Source: Neoarius graeffei
Lineage: Eukaryota > Chordata > Actinopteri > Siluriformes > Ariidae
Assembly: GCF_027579695.1 (NCBI RefSeq)
Contig: NC_083577.1
Span: 61,220,741 to 61,284,740 of the forward strand
Direction: 5' to 3'
DNA length: 64,000 nucleotides
Shown one piece after another: positions 19,958 through 35,606 of this stretch; positions within the stretch are counted from its first letter, which is position 1, and each line of letters opens with the position of its first letter. Position numbers and translations under genes: made by a program. The notes under the pieces were generated by a model that saw only the letters and a program-made list of their open reading frames with translations, was not told the DNA's origin and searched no databases.

Positions 19958-21600
19958 TGGTTTTTATGCCTCGCATATGTTGACATGTGGATTGAGGAAT
20001 TAAATTATTACACCAAAGAGGGAAAAACATTTTCACAAGATGTACAAATAACAAAACAGCAGATGGAGTACTGGTAATGGTATAATTGAAACTGCTTGGC
20101 AAAAGTTTATGAAAAGAGGTTTTTTAACTAATGATGCCAATATTCAGGCATGCCATTCTTCTTCTTCTTTTGGCTGCTCCTGATTTGGGGTCGCCACAGC
20201 GGATCTTTCGTCTCCATTGTTCCCTGTCTTCCGCATCCTCCTCTACCACACCTGCCACTTTCATGTCCTCTCTCACCACATCCATGTATCTCCTCTTTGG
20301 CCTTCCTCGTTTTCGTGTGCCTGGCAGCTCCATCCTCAACATTCTCCTTCCCACATGCTCTGCATCTCTTCTCAGGATGTGCCCGTACCATCTCAGTCTC
20401 ATCTCTCTTAGCTTAATTCCCAAGCTCTCCACATGTGCTGTCCCTCTGATGTGCTCGTTCCTTATCCTGTCCAACCTCCCATCGCAAACCTTAACATCCT
20501 CAACTCTGCCACCTCCGACTTTGCCTCCTGTCTCTTCGTTAAGGGTACGGTCTCCAATCCATACATCACAGCTGGTCTCACTACTGTCTTATACATCTTA
20601 CCTTCCACTTTTGCTGGGACTTTCCGATCACAAATGACTCCCGAAATCCTTCTCCAACTGCTCCAGCCTGCCTGCACTCGCTTTCTCACCTCACTATCGC
20701 AGCCCCCATTTTCCTGCACAGTTGACCCCAGGTACTTGAATTCACCAACTTTCTTTACGTCTACTCCTTGTATCTTCACGACACTCTCATCCCCATTCTC
20801 ACTGATGCACATGTATTCTGTTTTGCTACTGCTCACCTTCGCAGGCATGCCATTCAAAGGGGAAAAAAATCACAGATTAAACACAGAAAAGAAACTTTTC
20901 AGCGCACAATTGCTTGATCTAACCAAAAACCTCAACTTAACACTTCCTGACACAATCTTATTCTACAGTATAGATGACAAAGCTGTGAATGTTAACAACA
21001 CAACTTTTACCAGTGGTTTTCAGACTGGGGTCTGTGAGCCAGTGAAGAGGTTCCATATTTATTGTTCACCTTTTTATGAAATACTACATTTTAGCAAAAT
21101 CACCCAAGGATGACAGCTATGGAATCTGGATGTGGGGCTGTGTCTGAAATGTATTTAAAGATTAAAAACAATTTTGTACTGTATGTACTGTGTGTTACAA
21201 TCAAATGTATTGAAAGTCTTTTGTGGTTGGGAATATAATCACTGCCTTAGACCTTAGAACAGGCCAAGGGCCTAACTGTTTTCAAATTTTTAACTAATAT
21301 TTGTATGACTCTTGTCTTGAATCCTCATGCCCCCATATGTTTCCAGCTTGTGACAAGGGTCTCTTCTACAAGACACTCCAGAAATATGAATGTTTCAGTA
21401 CTCTACTAATATTGTTCAGGATTTGAATTATATAACTGTTGACACGTGTGCGCATGCACACACACACACACACACACACCACTACTAGATTAATTAAGGT
21501 TTTTTTGCCTCATGTTTCGGACTGTTGCGTTTTGTTATAATATTTTTATATAATTTTTTGTCAACTATTTCATATTGTCAAAATAAAAATGGTTTTAAAA
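19958..21600 (+). other. MAP3K20 alpha 3' UTR
   Basis: Non-coding sequence after the stop. It contains an inserted LINE fragment (20,159-20,841) and a (CA)n run at about 21,455-21,479. AATAAA at 21,582-21,587 is the best poly(A) signal candidate. The true end is not proven. Confidence 0.5.
20159..20841 (-). mobile_element. 5'-truncated LINE, reverse transcriptase C-terminal end
   Basis: Minus-strand non-LTR retrotransposon fragment. Frames encode EFKYLGSTVQENGGCDSEV, MYGLETVPLTKRQE, MRLRWYGHILRRD and GRPKRRYMDVVREDMK, typical of the end of a LINE reverse transcriptase polyprotein. The 3' end has a (GAA)n tail. A 14-bp target duplication CAGGCATGCCATTC flanks it (20,145-20,158 and 20,842-20,855). 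It lies antisense in the MAP3K20 3' UTR. Confidence 0.88.
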
Positions 21601-21649
21601 TGACGTGTGTCTACAAAGTCAAGGATGTTGGTCATGCTTCACACCCATG

Positions 21650-22330
21650 ATGCCTTCTTCTTCTTTCAGCTGTTCCTGTTAGGGCTCGCCATAGCAGATT
21701 ATGTCCCTCCATCTCCTCTTGTCCTCTGTATCTTTTTCTGTAGCATAAACCATTCGCATGTCCTGCTTGACCACATCCATAAATCTCATCTTTGCTCTTC
21801 GTCTTTTCCTTCTACCTGGCAACTCCATCTCCAGCATTCTTTTTCCAATATGCCCTGGATCTGTCCTCTGTACGTATCCAAACCATCTCAATCTCACCTC
21901 TCTCACTTTGTCTCCAAGCTGTCCTACATGTCCTGTCCCTCTAACATTCTTGTTTCTCGAGTTCCAACTTCGTCACTCCTAATGAAAATCTCAGCATCTT
22001 CAACTCTGCTACCTCTTGTCTTTTTGTCAGTGCCACCGTCTCCAAACCATACATCGCTGCTCTTACTACTGTCTTTATACTTTCCCTTCTGTCACACTCC
22101 TCCATCCATTCCAACCTGCTTGCACTCAGTCCCAACTGCTCCCCCGGCACTGTTAGCATGGCTGCCCACTGCTCTGGGTATGTGTGTGTTCACGGCTTCA
22201 GATGGGTTAAATGCAGAGAGGAATTTCACAAGTGTGTGATGAATCAAGTTGTGCTTTCTTTCTTTCTTCACTCACCATTGCTTTGTACAGTTGACCTCAA
22301 ATATTTGAACTCAGAAAGTCCTCTTCATCA
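21650..22330 (-). mobile_element. Second, diverged LINE fragment with SINE inside
   Basis: Minus-strand pieces MREVRLRWFGYVQRTD, PGRRKRRRAKMRFMDVV and MYGLETVALTKRQE parallel the copy 1.5 kb upstream but with frameshifts. A family B SINE 3' fragment (about 22,135-22,262) interrupts it. The LINE resumes at about 22,270 (GTACAGTTGACCTCAAATA). Confidence 0.75.
22135..22262 (+). mobile_element. SINE family B, 3' fragment
   Basis: GCCCACTGCTCTGGGTATG followed by GGGTTAAATGCAGAGAGG and a (TTTC)n tail, matching the 3' half of the SINE at 8,872. Confidence 0.65.
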
Positions 22331-22500
22331 TCATCTGCAGTTGATTGGGGTGGGTTTTATGCCTGATGCCCTTCCTAACACAACCCTCCCTATTTATCCA
22401 GGTTTGGGACTGGCACTAATAATGCACTGGTTTGTGCCGGAGCATTTTTTAAGGATTTTCCACTAGGAGACCAACTGGTCTGGGCAATACAATCACAGGC
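22330..22500. repeat. Unclassified dispersed repeat
   Basis: GATGCCCTTCCTAACACAACC and nearby sequence look repeat-like. A related segment (GAGCATTTTTTAA with AGGAGACCA) recurs inverted at 23,225-23,335, where GGGAGACCATTTGGTCTCCC forms a short palindrome. Confidence 0.35.
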
Positions 22501-22728
22501 CCCAGAGTCCATGCGGCTGCACCGCTGCGGCATATTCTGTGATGCAAAATGGTTCACCAATCACCATACAAACACACTACAGTGACTACACAGCTATCAA
22601 GAGCAATTACCAAGCAGAAATGTTATGTCAAAGACACTCAAAGTTACACAGTAATGACATCGGATTCTGACATCAGCCATCTCAGTAACCAAATTTTAGT
22701 TTTGTTTTTCTTAACCAACATGATCTTG

Positions 22729-23094
22729 GGGGCGGCACGGTGGTGTAGCGGTTAGCGCTGTCGCCTCACAGCAAGAAGGTCCAGGTTCGAGCCCCGTGGC
22801 CGGTGAGGGCCTTTCTGTGCGGAGTTTGCATGTTCTCCCTGTGTCCGCGTGGGTTTCCTCCGGGTGCTCCGGTTTCCCCCACAGTCCAAAGACATGCAGG
22901 TTAGGTTAACTGGTGACTCTAAATTGACCGTAGGTGTGAATGGTTGTCTGTGTCTATGTGTCAGCCCTGTGATGACCTGGCGACTTGTCCAGGGTGTACC
23001 CCGCCTTTCGCCCATAGTCAGCTGGGATAGGCTCCAGCTTGCCTGCGACCCTGTAGAACAGGATAAAGTGGCTAGAGATAATGAAATGAAATGA
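22729..23094 (+). mobile_element. tRNA-derived SINE, family A, full length
   Basis: Forward copy with tRNA-like head and ATGAAATGAAATG tail. Flanked by a perfect 12-bp duplication AACATGATCTTG (22,717-22,728 and 23,095-23,106). Confidence 0.92.
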
Positions 23095-23574
23095 AACATG
23101 ATCTTGTGTGTGTATCTTATAACATAGATCTTCGTTTTCCTTGTTAAATGTATACTTACATGGTACTTGGTTAATTAATTGCAACTGATTGAACCAAATG
23201 ATAAGACATAACTTGGTTTAAAATTTGGTCTCCCAGTGAAGCTGGTTTGGCATTGACTAGGAGACCAAATCTGGCCACTGGGAGACCATTTGGTCTCCCA
23301 GTAACTATGTTAAAAAATGCTTTGGTTTGTGCAACCCAAGTGGCTGGATTGCTTCACACCCATGATGGAAATCTGATAAAAATGTTTGGCGCCATTGGCG
23401 AAGGTCCTGAAAGGGCGTCTTCATAAACCTGTATTTCTTCTTCATCTTTAACACTCTGTCGATAATATTTAGTGTTTACAGAATAGAAATCTAACTTAGA
23501 TACATGGAGTTGGACAGACCAGATTAAATTGTTCCTTAGGTGGAGTTATTTATAAAATAATTAGGCATCTTACA

Positions 23575-23708
23575 GGACTCTGTCGTGGCGCGAACAAGAC
23601 CACGCCCCCAGACATTTTCCCGCGAACTTCACACGCTTTACAGCCTGTTATCTGTTCTAACCCATTCACACCACACCAGTGCAAGCTCCAGGGTAGAAGA
23701 ACAGGACC
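23575..23708 (+). promoter_or_regulatory. CDCA7 proximal promoter with E2F-like sites
   Basis: Upstream of the first CDCA7 codon, TTTTCCCGCGAA at 23,615-23,626 is a near-perfect E2F site. TGGCGCGAA at 23,586-23,594 is a second weaker one, and CCACGCCCCC (about 23,600-23,609) is an Sp/KLF-type box. This local GC rise contrasts with the AT-rich flanks. Mammalian CDCA7 is known as an E2F- and MYC-responsive cell-cycle gene. The transcription start is not mapped. Confidence 0.6.
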
Positions 23709-28474
<4,766 letters not shown>

Positions 28475-28815
28475 AAATGCTGACCCTGCTCGTTTCAATC
28501 CATACCCTGTGTTTATCTTTTGCTTTGGACATTATATGCTTTATGCAAGTTTGTGCCTTCTTGTTAATGAACCTCAGTTCATTTACATTGTTTTAAATGT
28601 AATTTTTTTTTTTTTTTGGGGGGGGGGGGCTGCGATCTTAAAGATTGTTGCAATTTTGCGATAGCTTTTTAAGGCCAGTGAACTGTAAAGTATTGAAATC
28701 TCGCAAAACTCTGCTGCTTTTGACTTCTAGAGTTTAAATGAATAAAACCAGACCAGTAGCTACTTCTAAGAGAATCATTTCAAATGTTTCAAAACATGGC
28801 ACAACTTCTCCGACC

Positions 28816-28821
28816 AATAAA
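28816..28821 (+). terminator. CDCA7 poly(A) signal candidate
   Basis: AATAAA about 340 bp after the stop codon. Another AATAAA lies near 28,740. The 3' UTR between contains a poly-T/poly-G tract at 28,603-28,630. Confidence 0.55.
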
Positions 28822-28849
28822 AGCTTTTTATTTTTTTAAACCAGAGCTT

Positions 28850-30170
28850 GCGGAATGTATTTTGTGTCTCTCTATTGCAATGTTTTAAATTAATAGAAGT
28901 TTGAACTTCCTTCCACGTCCCTTGCAGGCGGAGAGCTTCATCTTCCCAGTTGTCCTGCTTTTACTAGAGCGCACTGATGTACTGCATTGCCTTCTCTAAT
29001 CCTTCATTAGAAAGCTGCCACTAATGGTGTGGAAATAATTAGCAGACTCTAATGGGAAATTTTATACCTGTAAATCATTTCCTTAGCACTTTCTCTGTCT
29101 CTCTCTCTCTCATATCCTTTAACATTGTCCTTTTATGTTAGAGAATGTGGTGTTAGTGTGAACGCTTTAAACCATGTAGTTTTTACTGAAGTTAATGTTC
29201 AACAGCCATGTTGAGTCATGCTTGAGCCCTCGACAGGCTTTGAGAGAACCTCAGTGTCCGATGGTTTTAGTCAGAATGATCCCATGTCACTCTTTAAAGA
29301 ACATCCAGTGTTCTTTATTTCCTGGTGTGACTGCTCGGCTTGTGCAGGAAACCAATGCTTCAAAAAACTATTTTTAATCTGCATAATAAAGATGCACTTG
29401 AAAAATACTGGCATTAAATACCAAACGATCATCCACTTTAGGGCGATGAATATTTAGGGAAATAATTGTTTACGACGCTCGAGCATTGAGACGATCTGGC
29501 AATCAGGCTATGAAATACAATATTTATTCATTAGAGCGGACTTAATGAGGCCTCGCGGCGCTAATTAAGAAAAGCAGCGTTGCGCTAAATGAGGCTCGTG
29601 GAGCAGCGGCAGTCCACACGATCTTACCTGCATGAGGAGGAGAAGGAGGAGGTCCGAGTCTACTGCTCTCCCGAACCCCACCCGCAGCTCCTGGACATTT
29701 AAGGTAGGATTTTATGGAGCCGTAACGGTGTCAGGAGTCCTGAGCGTCATCTCAAACACTCTGCTCTTCTAAAATCTCGAGCCACTAGTATGAATAATCA
29801 GGCTTCGCTTGACAGTTTTTCAGACCAATATAAATATACCTATGTATAATCCTGTTTCTTCATCAAAATGTCTTGCTTTTACCCAAAATATGTCACTTCA
29901 AATGTATTTCCCCAAACAGTTTTAATTAAGCACTTTTTAAAAAGAAGCATCCAACAAATGTTTAGCCTATTTGTGGTTTATGAAAAGCGTCCTGGGTGAA
30001 GTTCCTCCATGAGCTTTGGTTTTATGGTACCAAGAATGTGTGCAAAGCTTCATCAGGGATACTGTTTAATATTTAAAATATGGCAGGATAATTCTGTAAT
30101 TCCATGTTCTTTCATAGTGATGTCTTTTTATTTTAAAATAATAGGAAATGGGAAGTGTGTGTGTGTATAT
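28850..30170. other. Intergenic DNA, possible conserved non-coding elements
   Basis: No exon recognised. 28,900-29,070 and 29,440-29,640 are complex, non-repetitive and homeobox-site rich (TAATTAAG, CTAATGGG, ATTTATTCATTAGAG), which is what developmental enhancers of a gene desert look like. This is an impression only. Confidence 0.3.
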
Positions 30171-30175
30171 ATTAA

Positions 30176-30356
30176 TGTCCACTCAGAATAATAAAGTACC
30201 TGGTGGGTTTTTTTTTCTTTAAACATAATTACATAAAAACCACAAACAATTTTGTCCAAGTAGGCCTACTCACTACACCTTTCACCTCACTACAGCATGA
30301 TATGGCACATGGTTCAGTACATGGTTTGTGCAAGTTTAATTTCAACAAGAGTTGTG

Positions 30357-30417
<61 letters not shown>

Positions 30418-30597
30418 AAAACAATATAGTGTGTCCAAACTTGCCTGGTAGTGTACTGAACCATGTGCCACATCATGCTGTAGTGAGGTGAAAGGTGTAG
30501 TGAGTAGGCCTACTTGGACAAAATTGTTTGTGGTTTTTATGTAATTATGTTTAAAGAAAAAAACCCCCACCAGGTACTTTATTATTCTGAGTGGACA
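30176..30597. mobile_element. TTAA-flanked foldback element with (TA)n loop
   Basis: Arms of about 145 bp (30,176-30,321 and 30,452-30,597) are almost perfect inverted copies, starting TGTCCACTCAGAATAATAAA. TTAA lies directly outside both ends (30,172-30,175 and 30,598-30,601), the target of piggyBac/Kolobok-type elements. The loop holds a (TA)n tract (about 30,356-30,410) and a 38-bp segment duplicated at 30,744-30,781. Confidence 0.82.
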
Positions 30598-30601
30598 TTA
30601 A

Positions 30602-32933
30602 GTAAACATGGATTTCTCTCTCTCTCTCTGTGTGTTACTCTATAGGGTAGTATATGATATTTTGCTATGATTATAGCATACCGTCATACTATTTCGTGGA
30701 TCGGTTCACTCTTAAAATGAATGTGTTGGAAATCAACACATCTTTTGTGCAAGTTTAATTTCAACAAGAGTTGTGTTATATTTCAGAAATGTTTAACACC
30801 AAAATTGCACAAATAACAAATAATGTGTTAAAATGAACAAAAGTTCTGTTGTCCCAATCTGGACATAGAGATGTGTTAAAAAACAACTCAAGTTGTGTTA
30901 TTTTCAACACACGTGTTTTAAGAGTGTTGTATTTTGGCATACCATTAATCTGACAGGTTTTGTAAAATGTTACGACTCTAATTTTTGTTCCCTTTGGCTT
31001 GTCTGGGGCTCTTGTCTGTGGTGTAAACCCAAAGTGGTGAATTTACCTCAGCAAATGCTTCCAAATCCAACAGACATCTATTTTTATGTGCTCGGGTTGG
31101 AATTAAGACATCAATCAATCAAAAAAAAAAAAAAATTCCAACTCAAACTTCTTGTCTTTGACCTCTTGTGTACTCAGTATCATTCCTACCTCCCCATTTA
31201 CTAGCCTATAGTAGTAACTCTGCAGTTTTGTATGTAGTCCTGTATTGAAAGGCCATTTTAATTACCAGATGTTGTCTTCTCTGGTTTCTGCTTGTTAAGA
31301 CTATAACCGTGTGCTGGTTTGCTTCCTCATATGGAGTCAGTGAGAGAGAGGTTTTCTCAGCTTTTTTTTTTTTTTAAAGGATTTTGAGAAAGAAGGATTT
31401 TCCTGAATTTTACTCTGAACTCTTAGAGTGTGAAGAAATATTAGGATCTTATTTCTTTCCAATCCCACATAGGCTTGGGTTTACACACTGATCCTTTTTT
31501 TTTTTTAATCTTCTCAATTTCCGGCTTGGGAAAATGACTGCAATACTGTTTTATTCCTGAGGAGGGAGCTCTAATACAGGCATCCCAGGTTGTAGTGAGT
31601 TTACATGCACCTGAATGAGAGTGAGAGGACATGCAGCCATTTAAAGGTCTTATTGTCTAAATTGATGGACACTAGACAGGAGTGTCATGGCTACCAAGGA
31701 CGCATCAAAGACACACTGTATTAAAATAACAGTAATTCACACAGAATGCAAAATCCATCAGTAGGTTTACGTCAAATTTCAACCTTTGATCAGGTTAAGG
31801 AGAGTGTATTTTTGACAGTAAGTAGCAATGTAGTTTTGAAATGCTGGAGTCCAGCTTGTCTTTCTTGTATGTGTATGTAAAAGAGGGTAATGTAACTGAA
31901 CATTGCGATCATAATGGCTTTGATTGTATCCCAGGAAATTGTGGTTTATCATCTGATTTTGGCCTATGTATAATAGTTTACAAGTACAACATGAGATACA
32001 GAGCTTCCTAAACATTTTATTTCAGAATCTTCAACATTGCACGTCGTAGCATACTAAAACCTATAATCATTTGAAGGAAGAGTTTTAGTCCTTCTATGTA
32101 GTCATTGTCATTTATGCACAATGACACGAACATTTTGTTCAACTGTTGTGACACATGATGAAGCTGTCATACATTCCTTGATCAGCTCTTAGAGAGCTGT
32201 ACTACTTGCAACATGTTCTTCACTGGGTTCCTATTAGTGTTGTCATTTCTCTGAACCGACTCCAGGATACATTTAGGCTTGCTTCAGGCTTTGGAACATT
32301 GTTTAGCAGACGGAAACAGCTTTTCTTGTAATACTGGCATGTTGCTCAGTCCATTTATCCTTCAGTCTTAACAAGTTCCAGCCCCAGCTGATGAGATGCA
32401 ATCCCTCAGTGTGATGCTGCTGTCACCGTGCTTCACTATAGGGATTATATACAGGACAAAATGTTCCATGGTTTGTGTGTGAAACACTTCAGCTGACATG
32501 CTTATATTTGTACACAGCTTATTGCAGCTTCCACACAATTGTCAGACATTTCAGGTACTTTGAGAGGTAAGGCTCCAGAAAGGCACTGAGATGATGACGA
32601 TGTTTAAATAATCAGTTCATTCTGACTAAACAGCCATATAAACAAAGTCTGCACTGGATTCAGTAAGTATAGACTGGGGTACTGTTGGTGGATATCAGCC
32701 CTGATCATTTGTAGATCTATCAAAGTTATAGTTGGCCTCACAGTAGCAAGTTCTCATCAGTTTTATTTCAAATCAGCTACTCCATTAGGTGTTGTTTGGA
32801 TCATATGATGTGTCACACACACACAGAGTCATTTTGTAACTTCTGGTTCTACACTACGGATAACCTTTATTTTATTTTTCCTGCTGAAATTCTTTTTCCT
32901 GTTCTTTCAGACTTCCTCTGTATAGCAGTGATC

Positions 32934-33006
<73 letters not shown>

Positions 33007-34358
33007 TCATTTTGAATTAACTTCATTTTGCTTTATTTGTATTTTCCTCTTATTTCCCTTTTCTCTTTTGGGCTATATTATTTCTCTTTCTTTCTATTTG
33101 TTTCATTTCCTTTTTCTTTTTTCCTGCTTATTTTTCTTTTACTCTTATTCTTCTGTTGCCCCCCCACACCGTCTTTTGTGTAACTTTTAACCTTTAAAGG
33201 TGTTTGACACTTTTAAATGTGTATTTTGCTCAATAATTTAAGTTCTTTTCTTTGATAAATGATCATGCATTATTTTTACAAAATGTAGACATCATCAGAA
33301 ACACCGTTGCCCCCACACCACCCATGGGCTACATGCACTGAACTGTCTGTCTCAGCTCTGCATGTAGAGGTCATTGCACTGTGGACCACAGGACAAAGAG
33401 CATATGATATACCTTGCACATTCTGACCAGAGTGTGACGGGTTCAGGAGATACTCTAATTGTAGCCCCTCCAGGTATCAGGCTATAATGTGTACATTTAA
33501 TCTGGCCATAAGAGTGTACTGGGGGAATGAACTGATTTTATTGAGACCATACATTATGAGGAGAGTGTGTGAGAGTCTCTCAGCTGTGATGTGCTGGCTC
33601 TCATAAGCTTCATTAGTTTTTACCTCATTAATTTGCTCGCTCATAACCTCACTGGACCCACTAAGAGACTTGTAGTTTGAGTCATATAACAAAATTTTAT
33701 TCATGTTTTACAGAGACATCCTGATATGCAAACAGGCAAACAAAGTAGATTGTCAGAATGTTTGAAGCAGGCGCCTATGTACAAATCCATAAATTAAATT
33801 ATGAATACGTGAAATATAGCAGCTGTTAATAAATACAATTTTGTTTCTTAGAATTATGGTATATATTATAGTACAGTATAACTATAATACCGACTTTCAT
33901 TTCTACTCCTTTATTAGCAAAAATTGTGCGTATATTTGCTGTTTATTTGTGAAACATGACAGGTGAATTTGCTATAGAGCAGTTTGTTATTCTTTAAGGA
34001 CAACTTGGCTCAGCCTGGAAATAGCTGTAGATCTGTATTGGCCATCATGAGCGTCTCTCATGAATCGCAAGCCATAGGAGATGTGTTATGTTGACACTGA
34101 TATCCTAATAGCCTGCTGAAAAAAAATTGAATCAGATGCACTGGTAGCTGTTCCAACTCCGCACAGCACAAGTTGATTTCCCTAATAAGCTCCCATTCTT
34201 CTAATAGGAAAGACAACCTAATTAGTGATTATTGAAATCAGAAACAGCAGGTTATTGCAAACACCTGTAGAACAGTTGGCACAGTGGCCACTAAAGGACC
34301 AAACTGCATATCCAGGGTCTGTATTATTATAATTAGCAGAAATGGTCCTCTGGAGTAA
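30602..34358. other. Intergenic gene desert
   Basis: No gene recognised. AT-rich, with poly-A and poly-T tracts at about 31,120 and 31,360, and a (TTTC)n array at about 32,935-33,008 followed by pyrimidine-rich DNA to 33,160. Confidence 0.5.
32935..33008. repeat. (TTTC)n microsatellite
   Basis: About 18 tandem TTTC units. The frame-open ORF over it is low complexity only. Confidence 0.95.
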
Positions 34359-34721
34359 GCGGCGCAGTGGTGTAGTGGTTAGCACTATCGCCTCACAGCA
34401 AGAAGGTCATGGGTTCGAGCCCAGTGGCTGACGGGGGCTTTTCTGTGTGGAGTTTGCATGTTCTCCCCGTATCTGTGTGGGTTTCCTCCAGGTGCTCCAG
34501 TTTCCCCCACAGTCCAAAGACATGCAGGTTAGGTTAACTGGTGACTCTATATTGACCGTAGGTGTGAATGTGAGTGCAAATGGTTGTTTGTGTCTGTGTA
34601 TCAGCCCTGCGATGACCTGGCGACTTGTCCAGGGTGTACCCCGCCTCTCACCCATAGTCAGCTGGGATAGGCTCCAGCTCGCCCTGCACAGGATAAGTGG
34701 TTATAGATAATGGATGGATGG
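34359..34721 (+). mobile_element. tRNA-derived SINE, family A, diverged
   Basis: Forward copy from GCGGCGCAGTGGTGTAGTGG to a (GGAT)n tail. More substitutions than the copies near 14 or 24 kb. I did not find a clear target duplication. Confidence 0.85.
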
Positions 34722-35547
34722 GTGCCTGTAGTATTTATTTATTTATTTCATTATTATTCATAAAGCAAGACTCAGTTAAGTCTTTTTTTTTAAACCATCT
34801 ACTTTTCCCTTCTTTGCTCATTTACTTCATTCAGTGGAGAGATGCAAAATGCTTCTCCTTGCAACACAGTACACAGGGTATTATGTCTAACTGCCCTATG
34901 CAGACTCGGATTGATTTTAGTTGATCTTAGCTTGAAGAATAAGAAGCTATCTCTTGCATGGTAGAGGCTCCTGAAATAGATGTCAGCGTTTACAGTACCT
35001 CCTCCTCTTCCATGGACCATTTATTTAATGCCATATTCTAACCTTGCAATGTCAATCAGTCATGAAAGTACGTGTGCATGATTTCATGCCCTCTTCCAAC
35101 AAATGCCTTCATTACCTGCACCTCTGATTTCGAACTCAGACATTTGTGCTGGTTTGTGTGAGTGTTTAACATGGCCTTTTGATCTAGTCACCTTCACATA
35201 CAACACGTGTATGGCTGATACAACATCTGCTCAAGCAAAGCTTCTTGGTTTATGCTCAATTAATTCTGACAAGTTATTTCCTGGATTATCCAGAATGTAA
35301 TGATAATTTGACCTCTATGATGCATGCCCTTTTCTTTGCAGTATCTGTTCAGTATGTAACCTAACTAAGTGTAACATCTAACGTAAGAGAAAGCTAAAAT
35401 ACAAGACCATGATTTTCAAAATTTAGTTTTGAACTTCTATTTGAAGCTATAACTTTCTGCATATGATACATGTACAGTTTCATACCACAATGATAGTTTG
35501 AGTTGTTCTATGAATTAGACTGTAGTGTTGTTTCTGTATAGGAGATA

Positions 35548-35606
35548 TTGAACCCGGACCTTCTTGCTGTGAGGCGACAGCGCTAACCACTACACCACCG
35601 TGCCAC
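35548..35606 (-). mobile_element. SINE family A, head-only fragment
   Basis: Only the tRNA-like head remains (GGACCTTCTTGCTGTGAGG to CACCACCGTGCCAC), with both pol III boxes. The body and tail are missing. Confidence 0.75.

Noticed and set aside
29580..29710. Possible exon with donor-like AAG|GTAGGAT at about 29,703
   Set aside because: No acceptor, no recognisable protein, and the surroundings look like non-coding DNA.
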